From Rhodoferax sp. BLA1 (lineage in GTDB: Bacteria; Pseudomonadota; Gammaproteobacteria; Burkholderiales; Burkholderiaceae_C), in assembly GCF_013416775.1 (NCBI RefSeq), contig NZ_SZVI01000012.1, positions 372,001 to 436,000 on the forward strand: a stretch of 64,000 nucleotides of DNA. Reading direction: 5' to 3'. The position numbers were made by a program, and so were the translations under genes. The notes beneath the pieces are model-generated. The model saw only the letters and a list, made by a program, of their open reading frames with translations. It was not told the DNA's origin and did no database searches. This document shows, piece by piece, positions 1 to 8,349 of the stretch (position 1 is its first letter; every line of letters begins with the position of its first letter).

Positions 1-2
1 TG

Positions 3-404
3 CACAGCCTGGCGGGCATGGCGGGCACCACGCTGTTTTTCCGCAACTACTACAGCGCCATCCCGCGCGAGCTGGTCAACGCCGCACGTCTGGACGGTGC
101 GGGTTTCTGGCGCATCTTCTGGCGCATCGTGTTGCCGATGTCCACACCGATTTTGATGGTGACGCTGATCTGGCAGTTCACCAACATCTGGAACGATTTC
201 CTGTTTGGGGTGGCCTTCAGCGGTGCCGACAGCCAGCCGATCACGGTGGGCCTCAACAACCTGGCCAACACCAGCAGCAGCGTCAAGAACTACAACGTGG
301 ACATGGCCGCCGCCATCATTGCCGGCCTGCCCACCATGCTGGTCTATGTGCTGGCTGGCCAGTATTTCGTCAAAGGCTTGACTGCTGGTGCCGTCAAAGG
401 ATAA
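3..404 (+). CDS. Sugar ABC transporter permease (MalG/UgpE type), 5' partial
   Basis: This is the C-terminal 133 residues of an inner-membrane permease for a carbohydrate importer; the 5' end lies before the window. The binding-protein-dependent permease EAA loop is visible (ELVNAARLDGAGFWRIFWRI), which docks the ATPase. It is followed by hydrophobic helices around PILMVTLIWQF and AAIIAGLPTMLVYVLAGQYF. The ending YFVKGLTAGAVKG is typical of MalG-like permeases. The ATPase gene starts four bases after its stop, so the two are in one operon. The sugar cannot be told from this fragment. Confidence 0.9.
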   Translation, partial: HSLAGMAGTTLFFRNYYSAIPRELVNAARLDGAGFWRIFWRIVLPMSTPILMVTLIWQFTNIWNDFLFGVAFSGADSQPITVGLNNLANTSSSVKNYNVDMAAAIIAGLPTMLVYVLAGQYFVKGLTAGAVKG

Positions 405-408
405 GAAC

Positions 409-1479
409 ATGGCAGCTTCACTCCACATTGCGGGCATTCGCAAGGTGTTCGGCAAAGGTCCCCGCGCGATTGAGGTGCTCAGCCACATCAACATCGATGT
501 GGCGCCGGGCGAGTTTCTGATTCTGGTCGGGCCCTCGGGCTGTGGCAAATCGACCCTGCTCAACATCCTGGCCGGGCTGGAGGCGCCCACCGAAGGGGAG
601 TTGTGGATCGGTGGCAAAAACGTGGTCGACATGCCACCGGCGCAGCGCGACATCGCCATGGTGTTCCAGAGTTATGCGCTGTACCCGACCATGAATGTGG
701 CGCAGAACATCGGCTTTGCGCTCGAGATGCGCAAGATCCCGCTCGATGTGCGCACCCGCCGTATCCACGAGGTGGCCGCCTTGCTGCAGATCAAGCACCT
801 GCTGGAGCGCCGCCCGGCGCAGCTCTCGGGTGGTCAGCGCCAGCGGGTGGCCATGGGCCGGGCGCTCGCGCGTGACCCGCAGCTGTTCCTGTTTGACGAG
901 CCGCTCTCCAACCTGGACGCCAAGTTGCGCGTGGAGATGCGTGCCGAGATCAAACGCCTGCACCTGCTCAGCGGCATCACCAGCGTGTATGTGACGCACG
1001 ACCAGATCGAGGCCATGACGCTGGGCAGCCGCATCGCGGTGTTGAAGGACGGCACACTGCAGCAGATTGGCACCCCCTACGAGATTTACCGCCAGCCAGT
1101 CAACACCTATGTGGCCGGGTTCATTGGTTCACCCACTATGAATTTCATAACAGGTAACGCAAGTGGTACAAGGGCTGATGGCCAATTTTCCTTTGAAGGA
1201 GGGGTTTTGCAGCTGCCCGCACCGGTGGCCGGGGCGGTGACCCTGGGCCAGCGCCCGGAGCACATCCACCTGGCTGATGATGCGCCCTGGCGCGGTGAGG
1301 TCACGCTGGTGGAGCCGACCGGCGCTGACACCTATGTGGTGGTCCAAACTGGTGCCGGGCTGATCAATGTGCGTGTGCCGCCGAGCACCCCGGTGGCCGT
1401 GGGTGACAACGTGGGCCTGACCATCAGCAGCCGCCACAACAACTGGTTTGATGTCCAGACCGGTGTGCGACTCGGCTAA
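409..1479 (+). CDS. Sugar ABC transporter ATP-binding protein (UgpC/MalK family)
   Basis: This is the cytoplasmic ATPase that powers carbohydrate or glycerol-3-phosphate type import. In the 356-residue product Walker A is GPSGCGKST (41-49), the signature is LSGGQRQR (139-146), Walker B is LFLFDEP (about 159-165) and the switch histidine is in YVTHDQIEAM. A MalK-type C-terminal TOBE regulatory domain follows, which sets it apart from amino acid importer ATPases. I chose ATG 409 because an AAGG Shine-Dalgarno precedes it; an in-frame GTG at 388 would overlap the permease gene. A stretch near 1145-1190 resembles a dispersed AT-rich repeat that has kept the frame open. Substrate is unknown. Confidence 0.93.
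   Translation: MAASLHIAGIRKVFGKGPRAIEVLSHINIDVAPGEFLILVGPSGCGKSTLLNILAGLEAPTEGELWIGGKNVVDMPPAQRDIAMVFQSYALYPTMNVAQNIGFALEMRKIPLDVRTRRIHEVAALLQIKHLLERRPAQLSGGQRQRVAMGRALARDPQLFLFDEPLSNLDAKLRVEMRAEIKRLHLLSGITSVYVTHDQIEAMTLGSRIAVLKDGTLQQIGTPYEIYRQPVNTYVAGFIGSPTMNFITGNASGTRADGQFSFEGGVLQLPAPVAGAVTLGQRPEHIHLADDAPWRGEVTLVEPTGADTYVVVQTGAGLINVRVPPSTPVAVGDNVGLTISSRHNNWFDVQTGVRLG
1145..1190 (+). repeat. Dispersed AT-rich repeat, copy inside sugar ATPase gene
   Basis: The core ACAAGGGCTGATGGCCAATT matches the consensus shared by six copies in this window (ATAAGGGCTA-GGCCAAATT, often with ATAGCTA upstream). It interrupts a GC-rich gene with an AT-rich patch without breaking the frame. Confidence 0.5.
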
Positions 1480-1505
1480 GGTGAACACCTGGCCCGCCGC
1501 CTGGC

Positions 1506-4103
1506 TCAGAGCGCGGCGTTGACGGTAGGTGGGTGGACGTGGATCTGGCCACAGATCTGTTCAAACTCGGCCGCACTCACCGGCCTCGAGAAGAAATAAC
1601 CCTGGCCAAAGTCACACCCCGCTGCGGCCAGCAGCGCGCGCTGCTGCTCGGTCTCGATGCCCTCGGCCACCACCTGGATGCCCAGCGCATGCGCCATCGC
1701 GATGATGCCTTGGCACAGCGCCAGGTTGGTGGACTGCGGCGCCAGTTGGCGCACAAACGACTGGTCGATCTTGATCACGTCGATGTGGAACTTCTGCAGA
1801 TAGGCCAGCGACGAGTAGCCGGTGCCAAAGTCGTCCAGCGAGACCTGGATCCCGTCATCCCCCATGGCCAGCAGCTGTTCGGTCACCCCGGCGCTGGTGG
1901 ACAGCAGCAGGCCCTCGGTGATCTCCACCACGATGCTGTCGCCACCGAGCCCGCGTGCACGTAGCTGCTCGATCCAGGGTGTGGCTTGTGGGTCAGGGTT
2001 TTCAAACTGCACCGGTGACTTGTTGATGCTGATCTGGAAGTGCGGGTGCAGCTGGGTGCGCCAGGCCTGCACCTGGTCGGCCGCCTGCTGGAATACCCAT
2101 TCACCCAGGGCACCAATCAGCCCACTGCTTTCGGCCACCGGGATGAATTCACCCGGGTTGATCAGGCCGCGTGTCGGGTGTTGCCAGCGCAACAAGGCCT
2201 CGGCCTTGTGGATGACCCCCGTGGCTAGGGTCACGATCGGCTGGTACACCACCCGGAACTGCTGCTCAACCAGCGCCAAGCGCATGTCCCGGGTGAGCTG
2301 GGCCCGCCACTGGGCGGCTTCTTGCAACGCGGGTGTGAAAAAGCTGAAGCGGTTGCGCCCGGCGGCTTTGGCCACATAGAGCGCCTGGTCCGCATTTTTG
2401 AGCAGGCCTTCAATCTCCAGCGCATCATCGGGGTAAACCGTGACACCGATGCTGGCCGAAATGAACACCTGGTCGAGCCCCAACTGGAACACCCCGCCGA
2501 GCGAGCCCAGCAACTTGTGCAACACCGCTTCCAGGTCAGCCACCTGCGGCAGTTCGGTCACGATCACCATGAATTCGTCACCCCCCATGCGCGCTACGGT
2601 GTCAACTTCGCGCAGGCAGTGGCTGATGCGTTGGGCGGCCTCGGTCAGCAGCAGGTCGCCGCGGTCATGGCCCAGGGTGTCGTTGACTTCCTTGAAGCGG
2701 TCCAGGTCGATGAACAGCAGCGCCAGTTTCAGCCCATCCCGTCGGCATTGCTTCATCTCCTGCGCCAGACGTTCACGCATCAGGCGGCGGTTGGGCAAAC
2801 CGGTCAGCGTGTCAAAGTGGGCCTGTTGCCAGATGGTGGCCTCGGCCGCCTTGCGTTCGCTGATGTCGGTGTGGGTGCCAATCATGCGCAAGGCGCGGCC
2901 CTGGGCGTCCCGGCTGATGACCATGCCGCGCGATAACACCCATTTCCAGCTGCCGTCTTTGCACAACACGCGGTGTTCGTTGCTGTAGGTGGCGGTGAGC
3001 CCGTCCAGGTGGGCTTGGCGGTCGCGCCGCACCCGCTCCAGGTCGTCGGGATGGGTGTGTCGGTCACGGTCTGCCAGGCTGGCCCGCAGGTCACCCTCCT
3101 CAAAACCGTACATGCGCAGCAGGCCTGGCGACAGGTACTCTTCGCCGGTGGGTACGGTCAGGTCCCACAGGCCGTCGCCAGTGCTCTCCAGTGCCAGGCG
3201 CCAGCGTTCTTCGTTGGTCTGCAGCGCTTGTTTGGCGCGGAAGTAGTCGGTGACGTCGGCAAAGGTGCGCACCATGCCACCGTCTTCCAAGACCTTGCTT
3301 TTGACCTCGAGCATGCGGCCTTGGCGTGTCTCGCGCACATAGTGGGCCGGAGGTTCACCCAGGCCGTCGCTGCGCACGTAGGCGCGTGCGTTCTCACTCA
3401 CAAACAGCTCACGTTCACCAAAGTCACCCCGATTGAGCTGAAACGCACTGAACTGCGTCAAGGTGGGGCGGGTCATCAATAACTCAGGGGGCACCTCCAG
3501 TAACTCACACACACGTGGGTTAAAGCCGACGATGCGCTTGTTGGCATCCAGCAGAAAAATGCCCTGGCTGATGTTGTCCAACGTGGTCTGCAGCATGCTG
3601 GACTTCTCGTGCAACTCGGCATTGAGCCTGGCCAGCTCCTGCTCGGTGGCTTTGCTCTGGGAGATGTCGGTGTGGGTGCCCATCATGCGCAGTGGCTGGC
3701 CATCGGCACTGCGGGCAACCATCATGCCGCGGGTGGCAATCCATTTCCAGCTGCCGTCCTTGCAGCGCAAGCGCATGTCGACGGCGAAGTAGGGTGCCTG
3801 GCCACGTTGGCAGGCGTTGGCCTGGGCTTCCAAGTGATCGATATCGTCCGGGTGAATGAGAGCCACAAACGTCGGGTAGTCCAGCTTCAGTTCATCGCCG
3901 GCGTAACCAATCAAATGCTCCCACTGCGGTGAATGGGTTTGCTGGCCGGTGACCAGGTTCCAGTCCCAGAAGCCAGCACCAGAACCCAGCAGCGCCAGCC
4001 GCCAGGGGTTGTTGTCCTCCTCTGTGCTTTGGGGGTCAACCGCACTCGGCATGGTGCTTTTCACCACGGTGGACGGGGTCGGGTTGACGGCTGGATGTTT
4101 CAC
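1506..4103 (-). CDS. PAS-PAS-PAS-GGDEF-EAL c-di-GMP signalling protein
   Basis: This 865-residue protein is predicted to be cytoplasmic, with no clear membrane helix. Three PAS-like sensor regions come first (about 35-155, 165-290 and 295-425); the first and third carry PAC-type ends (RMMGTHTDIS and RMIGTHTDIS). A GGDEF domain (GGDEF at about 505) follows with an RxxD product-inhibition site five residues upstream (REVD), so it could make c-di-GMP. A C-terminal EAL domain has EALLRW (about 634), DDFGTGYSS and KIDQSF, so phosphodiesterase activity is also possible. Which activity dominates cannot be read from sequence. It is convergent with the sugar ATPase gene, with 26 bases between stops. 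Confidence 0.93.
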   Translation of the reverse strand: MKHPAVNPTPSTVVKSTMPSAVDPQSTEEDNNPWRLALLGSGAGFWDWNLVTGQQTHSPQWEHLIGYAGDELKLDYPTFVALIHPDDIDHLEAQANACQRGQAPYFAVDMRLRCKDGSWKWIATRGMMVARSADGQPLRMMGTHTDISQSKATEQELARLNAELHEKSSMLQTTLDNISQGIFLLDANKRIVGFNPRVCELLEVPPELLMTRPTLTQFSAFQLNRGDFGERELFVSENARAYVRSDGLGEPPAHYVRETRQGRMLEVKSKVLEDGGMVRTFADVTDYFRAKQALQTNEERWRLALESTGDGLWDLTVPTGEEYLSPGLLRMYGFEEGDLRASLADRDRHTHPDDLERVRRDRQAHLDGLTATYSNEHRVLCKDGSWKWVLSRGMVISRDAQGRALRMIGTHTDISERKAAEATIWQQAHFDTLTGLPNRRLMRERLAQEMKQCRRDGLKLALLFIDLDRFKEVNDTLGHDRGDLLLTEAAQRISHCLREVDTVARMGGDEFMVIVTELPQVADLEAVLHKLLGSLGGVFQLGLDQVFISASIGVTVYPDDALEIEGLLKNADQALYVAKAAGRNRFSFFTPALQEAAQWRAQLTRDMRLALVEQQFRVVYQPIVTLATGVIHKAEALLRWQHPTRGLINPGEFIPVAESSGLIGALGEWVFQQAADQVQAWRTQLHPHFQISINKSPVQFENPDPQATPWIEQLRARGLGGDSIVVEITEGLLLSTSAGVTEQLLAMGDDGIQVSLDDFGTGYSSLAYLQKFHIDVIKIDQSFVRQLAPQSTNLALCQGIIAMAHALGIQVVAEGIETEQQRALLAAAGCDFGQGYFFSRPVSAAEFEQICGQIHVHPPTVNAAL

Positions 4104-4216
4104 TGGCGGCTGTGGTGGAGGCTATCCAGTCTGAGGAATGGCAACGTGGGCTTCACGACAATTCAGTATCTCATGAGCTCAGCGCGCGTCCCGCAGTGAA
4201 GGTCAAGCGGCCAAAC

Positions 4217-5638
4217 TCAAGGCTCGGGCGCAGGGGGTGTGGTGATGCGTGGCAACAACAGCTGCACCCGCAGACCATGGGGCTGCGCCGCCAGCGCCAG
4301 GGCCTGCCCACCGTGGCGCAGGGCAATCTCTTTCACAATGGCCAGGCCCAGCCCGCAGCCGCCCGGCAACTCGTTGGCGCGCCAGAACCGGTTGAACACC
4401 TGCGGCAAGTCCTGTTCAGACACCCCGACGCCGTTGTCTTGGACCTCCAGCACCACCTGGTCGGCTACGGTGCGGGCACTCAGGGTCACCTCCGCGCCCG
4501 GGCCGGCATAGGTCAGGGCGTTGTCGATCAGGTTGCTCAAGGCTTCGTGCAAGAGCAGGGCTGCACCAGCCACCATCAGGTGCTCTTCGCCTTCATAACC
4601 CAGGTCGATGTTCTGTTTGAGAGCGCGTGGTGTCCACTCGCGTGCCACCTCGCGCGCCAGCGCCGCCACATCCAGCGGTTGCAGCTTGACCTCGACCTCG
4701 TTGCGCGCCAGTGACAGCAACTGGTGCACCAGGTGGGCACTGCGCTGGGCGCCTGAGAGCACCTTGTTGAGCCGGTCCTGTCGCGCCTGCGGGTCGGTCT
4801 CGGTCAGGGCCAGCTCGGTCTGGCTGATCAAACCCGCCAGCGGGGTGCGCAGCTGGTGCGCCGCATCGTTGAGAAAACGTTTTTCCTGGCTCAGGCTGCG
4901 TCGTACCGCCGACAGCAGCTGGTTCACCGCCGTCGCCAGGGCATGGACCTCTTGCGGGGCTTGTGTCAGCTCGATCGGCGACAGCGCGTGCACGCTGAGC
5001 GACTGGCGGTCACCCAGCTGCGCCTGCAGGCGTTTGAGCGGCTGCAGCCCGCGCGAGATACCGGCGTAGACCAGAAAACTCATCAATGCCACCAGCAGCA
5101 TCAGCGGTGCCAGCATGTCGGCAATCAGCTCACTGGTCAGGCGTTGTTGCAGGGCCAGGCTTTTGGCCACCTGCACGCGCAGGCGTTGCGGCGCATCGGC
5201 CTCGCCGTAGTCCAGCTCCAGCAGGGCCAGGCGCATCGGTTTGCCATCGATGTGGGTGGTGTAGAGCAGGGCGTCACGGCTGTTGGCCGCCACCGTGATG
5301 GCGGGGTCGGGCAGCTTGGCGTTGCCCAGCAAAAAATGCCCGGGTGGGCTCGACACCATGTAGCTGACTCGGTCTTGCGGGTCCTGTTCGATGATGTCCT
5401 GCGCCGCACGCGGAAAGTCGATCAAGAGCCCGGAGCCAATCGGTTTGACCTGGCGTGCCAGCGAACGCACTGACTGGGTCAGCGACTGGTCGGTGGCTTT
5501 TTCGGCGTAACTCAGGGCGATACGGTAGGCCAGTGCGCCACCCACCAAAAACAGCACCAGTTGGGGCAGTAGCAGCCACAGCAGAAGCTGGCGTTTGAGT
5601 GACAGACCCTGCCCGGCAGGTCTGGCCTCGGTGTTCAT
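4217..5638 (-). CDS. Sensor histidine kinase, TctE/QseC-like
   Basis: This is an inner-membrane sensor kinase of 473 residues. A first membrane helix lies near residues 17-40, a periplasmic region of the 2CSK_N type seen in TctE follows, and a second helix lies near 170-195. The phosphoacceptor histidine is in AAHQLRTPL (about 258). The ATPase domain has the N box NLIDNALTYAG, G1 VQDNGVGV and G2 GGCGLGLAIVKE. Its start codon overlaps the stop of the response regulator gene by four bases (ATGA), so the pair is translationally coupled. TctE relatives sense tricarboxylates and QseC relatives sense other signals; the ligand here is unknown. Confidence 0.93.
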   Translation of the reverse strand: MNTEARPAGQGLSLKRQLLLWLLLPQLVLFLVGGALAYRIALSYAEKATDQSLTQSVRSLARQVKPIGSGLLIDFPRAAQDIIEQDPQDRVSYMVSSPPGHFLLGNAKLPDPAITVAANSRDALLYTTHIDGKPMRLALLELDYGEADAPQRLRVQVAKSLALQQRLTSELIADMLAPLMLLVALMSFLVYAGISRGLQPLKRLQAQLGDRQSLSVHALSPIELTQAPQEVHALATAVNQLLSAVRRSLSQEKRFLNDAAHQLRTPLAGLISQTELALTETDPQARQDRLNKVLSGAQRSAHLVHQLLSLARNEVEVKLQPLDVAALAREVAREWTPRALKQNIDLGYEGEEHLMVAGAALLLHEALSNLIDNALTYAGPGAEVTLSARTVADQVVLEVQDNGVGVSEQDLPQVFNRFWRANELPGGCGLGLAIVKEIALRHGGQALALAAQPHGLRVQLLLPRITTPPAPEP

Positions 5639-6336
5639 TGCGGCGTGGTTTCCAGCATGTAGCCGAGGCCGCGCACATTGCGGATGTTCAGGCCCGAGTC
5701 GACCAGTTTGCGGCGCAGGCGGTGGATGTAGACCTCCAGTGCGTTCGAGGCGGAACTCAGGCTGTCGCCGGGTTCGGCCTGCCAGGTTTCCAGCACATCC
5801 TCACGGCTGACCACCCGCCCGGCGTGGGTCACCAGCAGCGACAGCAGGGCCCATTCACGCTGGGTCAGGTCCAGCGGCTCGTCCCCCAGCCAGGCTTGTG
5901 GCAGGGTGGCGTCGACCCGCAGGCGCCGGGTGCTTTGGCTGGCCACTTCCAGGCTGCCACCAAAGGCCGGCAGCGCGGCACGGCGCAGGAGCGCGCCGAG
6001 CCGGGCCTGCAATTCGGCCATGTCGAAGGGTTTGGTCAGGTAGTCGTCGGCACCTGCGTTGAGGCCCTGTACCCGGTCATCCACATCGTCGCGTGCAGTC
6101 AGGATCAGCACCGGCAGCGCGGGCAGACGTTTGCGCAACCAGCGCAGCAGTTCCATGCCACTGATCTTGGGCAGGCCCAGATCCAGCACCACACCGTCAA
6201 AGCGGTCGGACTCCAGCAGCCGTTGTGCCAGTTCGCCATCGGCCGCCGTGGTCACTGCATGACCGAGTTGACGAAGCTGGGCGCTTAAACCATCACGCAG
6301 CAGTTCGTCGTCTTCAATAATCAGCAAACTTGACAT
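5635..6336 (-). CDS. OmpR-family response regulator, TctD/QseB-like
   Basis: This DNA-binding response regulator of 233 residues has an N-terminal receiver domain with acidic residues ED/DE at 8-11, phospho-acceptor D52 in VVLDLGLP and the conserved lysine in LTKPFD. A C-terminal winged helix ends in VYIHRLRRKLVDSG and RGLGYML, typical of the OmpR class. It is the first gene of the two-gene operon with the kinase downstream. It should act as a transcription regulator phosphorylated by that kinase; target genes are not identifiable here. Confidence 0.94.
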   Translation of the reverse strand: MSSLLIIEDDELLRDGLSAQLRQLGHAVTTAADGELAQRLLESDRFDGVVLDLGLPKISGMELLRWLRKRLPALPVLILTARDDVDDRVQGLNAGADDYLTKPFDMAELQARLGALLRRAALPAFGGSLEVASQSTRRLRVDATLPQAWLGDEPLDLTQREWALLSLLVTHAGRVVSREDVLETWQAEPGDSLSSASNALEVYIHRLRRKLVDSGLNIRNVRGLGYMLETTPQ

Positions 6337-6432
6337 GTTGCAAGCATAACCCAGCGGATTTCGCCCAAGTTTGATCTGTGAGGGGTTTTCTGGCCGGTGT
6401 GTCAGTCTGTGCAGCGCCCACGGTGCCCGGTT

Positions 6433-7692
6433 TCAGTCGGGCAGGGCGGCAAACACCGCCGCGACCCGGGCCTGGTGCATCAGTTCACCAATTTTTGGGC
6501 CGCTAGCTCCCGTATTCATTGCTTTTTTAGCTATCTCTTTTGTATCAACGTCTTGCATCAGCGCCAGCACCTTCAGCAGCCGTGGGCGCTGTGGGTAGCG
6601 GGCCTGCGCATGCCCGAGTCGGCCACGGGCATCACATTCGCAGGCCAGCAGCATCTCGGCAAAACGCTGCGGTTTTCGCAGCGCGTCGCAGCGTTCCAGC
6701 AGACGCACCAGGGCGCTGGCGCTGACATCGGTGCTGCGGTGGATGTTGCTGTGTTCCCGCGCCACCACGTCGGCGAGTTCGCGGCATTCGGTGGGCACAC
6801 GCAGGCGCTCACAGACCCCTTTCAGCAACCGGGCGCTGCGCTCTTCATGGCCGATGTGGCGCGGTAACACGTCGGCCGGGGTGTTGCCCTTGCCCAGGTC
6901 GTGGCACAGGCAGGCAAAACGCACCGGCAGCGGGGCTTGCAGGCGCGCGGCCATGTCCAGCACCATCATCAGGTGTACACCGGTGTCGACCTCGGGGTGG
7001 TAGTCGGCGCGCTGGGGCACGCCCCACAGGCGATCCACCTCGGGCAGCAAGCGCGCCAGCGCGCCACAGTCGCGCAGCACCGCGAACATGCGTGAAGGTG
7101 TGGCCTCCATCAGCCCGCGTGAGATTTCCTGCCAGATGCGTTCTGGCACCAGGTGATCCACCTCGCCGTCTTCCACCATCTCACACATCAGCGCCTGGGT
7201 TTCAGGTGCCACGGTGAAGTCGGCAAACCGTGCAGCAAAACGGGCCACCCGCAGGATACGCACCGGGTCTTCGCGAAACGCCGGGCTGACGTGGCGAAAC
7301 ACTTTGGCCGCCAGGTCCTGCTGGCCGTGGAACGGGTCAATCAGGGTGGTTTTAGTATCAAACTGGCCGTTGGCCCTTATGGCATATGGGTGAGTAGCTA
7401 TGGCGTTGATAGTGATGTCACGCCTGGCCAGATCGTCTTCGAGTGTCACGTCGGGTGCGGCGTGGATGACAAAGCCGTGGTAGCCGGGCGCGGTTTTGCG
7501 CTCGGTGCGTGCCAGAGCGTATTCCTCGTGGCTTTGTGGGTGTAAAAACACCGGGAAGTCTTTGCCCACTGGCACATAGCCCTGGTCAAGCATAGCCTGC
7601 GGCGTGGCGCCCACCACCACCCAGTCGCGGTCACTCACCGGCAAGCCCAACAGGGCATCGCGCACCGCACCACCTACAAGGAAGATTTTCAT
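6433..7692 (-). CDS. cca: Multifunctional CCA protein (tRNA nucleotidyltransferase)
   Basis: The product adds or repairs the 3' CCA end of tRNAs using CTP and ATP. The N-terminal class II nucleotidyltransferase signature is clear: GGAVRD at 7-12, metal-binding aspartates in SDRDW (21 and 23), and the ARRDITINAIA motif. A C-terminal HD domain has CHDLGKG, which gives phosphohydrolase activity in the gammaproteobacterial enzyme. The length of 419 residues fits that form. The gene begins exactly at a consensus MKIFLVGGAVRD start. Two copies of the AT-rich dispersed repeat lie within the coding region (6490-6542 and 7360-7401), one of them near the C-terminus. Confidence 0.96.
   Translation of the reverse strand: MKIFLVGGAVRDALLGLPVSDRDWVVVGATPQAMLDQGYVPVGKDFPVFLHPQSHEEYALARTERKTAPGYHGFVIHAAPDVTLEDDLARRDITINAIATHPYAIRANGQFDTKTTLIDPFHGQQDLAAKVFRHVSPAFREDPVRILRVARFAARFADFTVAPETQALMCEMVEDGEVDHLVPERIWQEISRGLMEATPSRMFAVLRDCGALARLLPEVDRLWGVPQRADYHPEVDTGVHLMMVLDMAARLQAPLPVRFACLCHDLGKGNTPADVLPRHIGHEERSARLLKGVCERLRVPTECRELADVVAREHSNIHRSTDVSASALVRLLERCDALRKPQRFAEMLLACECDARGRLGHAQARYPQRPRLLKVLALMQDVDTKEIAKKAMNTGASGPKIGELMHQARVAAVFAALPD
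6490..6542 (-). repeat. Dispersed AT-rich repeat, copy in 3' part of cca
   Basis: On the minus strand this reads ATAGCTA, a spacer, then GGAGCTAGCGGCCCAAAAATT, a divergent form of the shared repeat. It falls inside the cca reading frame and makes an AT-rich patch. Confidence 0.45.
7360..7401 (-). repeat. Dispersed AT-rich repeat, copy inside cca
   Basis: On the minus strand this reads ATAGCTACT, a spacer, then ATAAGGGCCAACGGCCAGTT. Both halves of the shared consensus are present and the cca frame is kept. Confidence 0.5.
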
Positions 7693-7803
7693 GGCCGCAG
7701 TTTACTGAGCTTAGGCGCCGTCAGACACGGCTTTCGCCGCTTTAGAATGTTACAAATCCGGCACAAGAACCGGTCAACTTTGGTAAGAAAGTGAGCAGGG
7801 CGG

Positions 7804-8331
7804 ATGGTGATGTCGACATGTCGGTGGAATCTGTTCTGGCGCAGTGGCTTGTTTCTGTTGGCCGCTGTGCTGCCTTGGCTGTCGCAGGCACAGTCCTTGG
7901 CCAAACCGGTGGGGCCTGTCATCCTGACCATCAGCGGGAACATCGCGCACAAAAACTCGGCCAATGCCGCCGTGTTTGACGCGGCCATGGTGGATGCGAT
8001 GGCCGTGAGTCAGATCAAAACGTCCGCATTCTGGCGCAAAGGGTTGCGTACCTTCACCGGGCCGTCTCTCCAATCCGTGCTGGCGCTGGTGGGTGCCAAA
8101 GGCCAGTCGCTGCGCTTGATCGCCCTGGACAACTATGAGGTGCGTGTTCCCATTCAGGACGTGACGCAATTCAACCCGGTGCTTGCCCGAAAAATTGACG
8201 GGGTGAGCTTGAAAGTCAAGGACCAAGGCCCCCTGTTCTTGATCTACCCTTTTGACGATCTGCCCGAGCTTAAAAGTGAGGTCCATTACGGACGATCCGT
8301 CTGGCACCTGACACAGATGGTGGTGGAATGA
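7804..8331 (+). CDS. Periplasmic molybdopterin-dependent-oxidoreductase-fold protein, probably non-catalytic
   Basis: A signal peptide (FLLAAVLPWLSQAQS region, about residues 16-30) is followed by a domain of about 145 residues that I assign to the sulfite oxidase/YedY-type molybdopterin-binding fold. The support is the pattern LTISGNI, FTGPSLQSVLALVGA, LIALDNYEV and LFLIYPFDD. It has no cysteine after the signal peptide, so the Cys that ligates molybdenum in sulfite oxidase is absent and redox catalysis is unlikely. The next gene, 18 bases downstream, is a membrane diguanylate cyclase; the pairing suggests this protein is a periplasmic ligand-binding partner. The start could also be the ATG at 7810. 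Confidence 0.7.
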   Translation: MVMSTCRWNLFWRSGLFLLAAVLPWLSQAQSLAKPVGPVILTISGNIAHKNSANAAVFDAAMVDAMAVSQIKTSAFWRKGLRTFTGPSLQSVLALVGAKGQSLRLIALDNYEVRVPIQDVTQFNPVLARKIDGVSLKVKDQGPLFLIYPFDDLPELKSEVHYGRSVWHLTQMVVE

Positions 8332-8349
8332 GTTGCCCGGGGCTTTGAA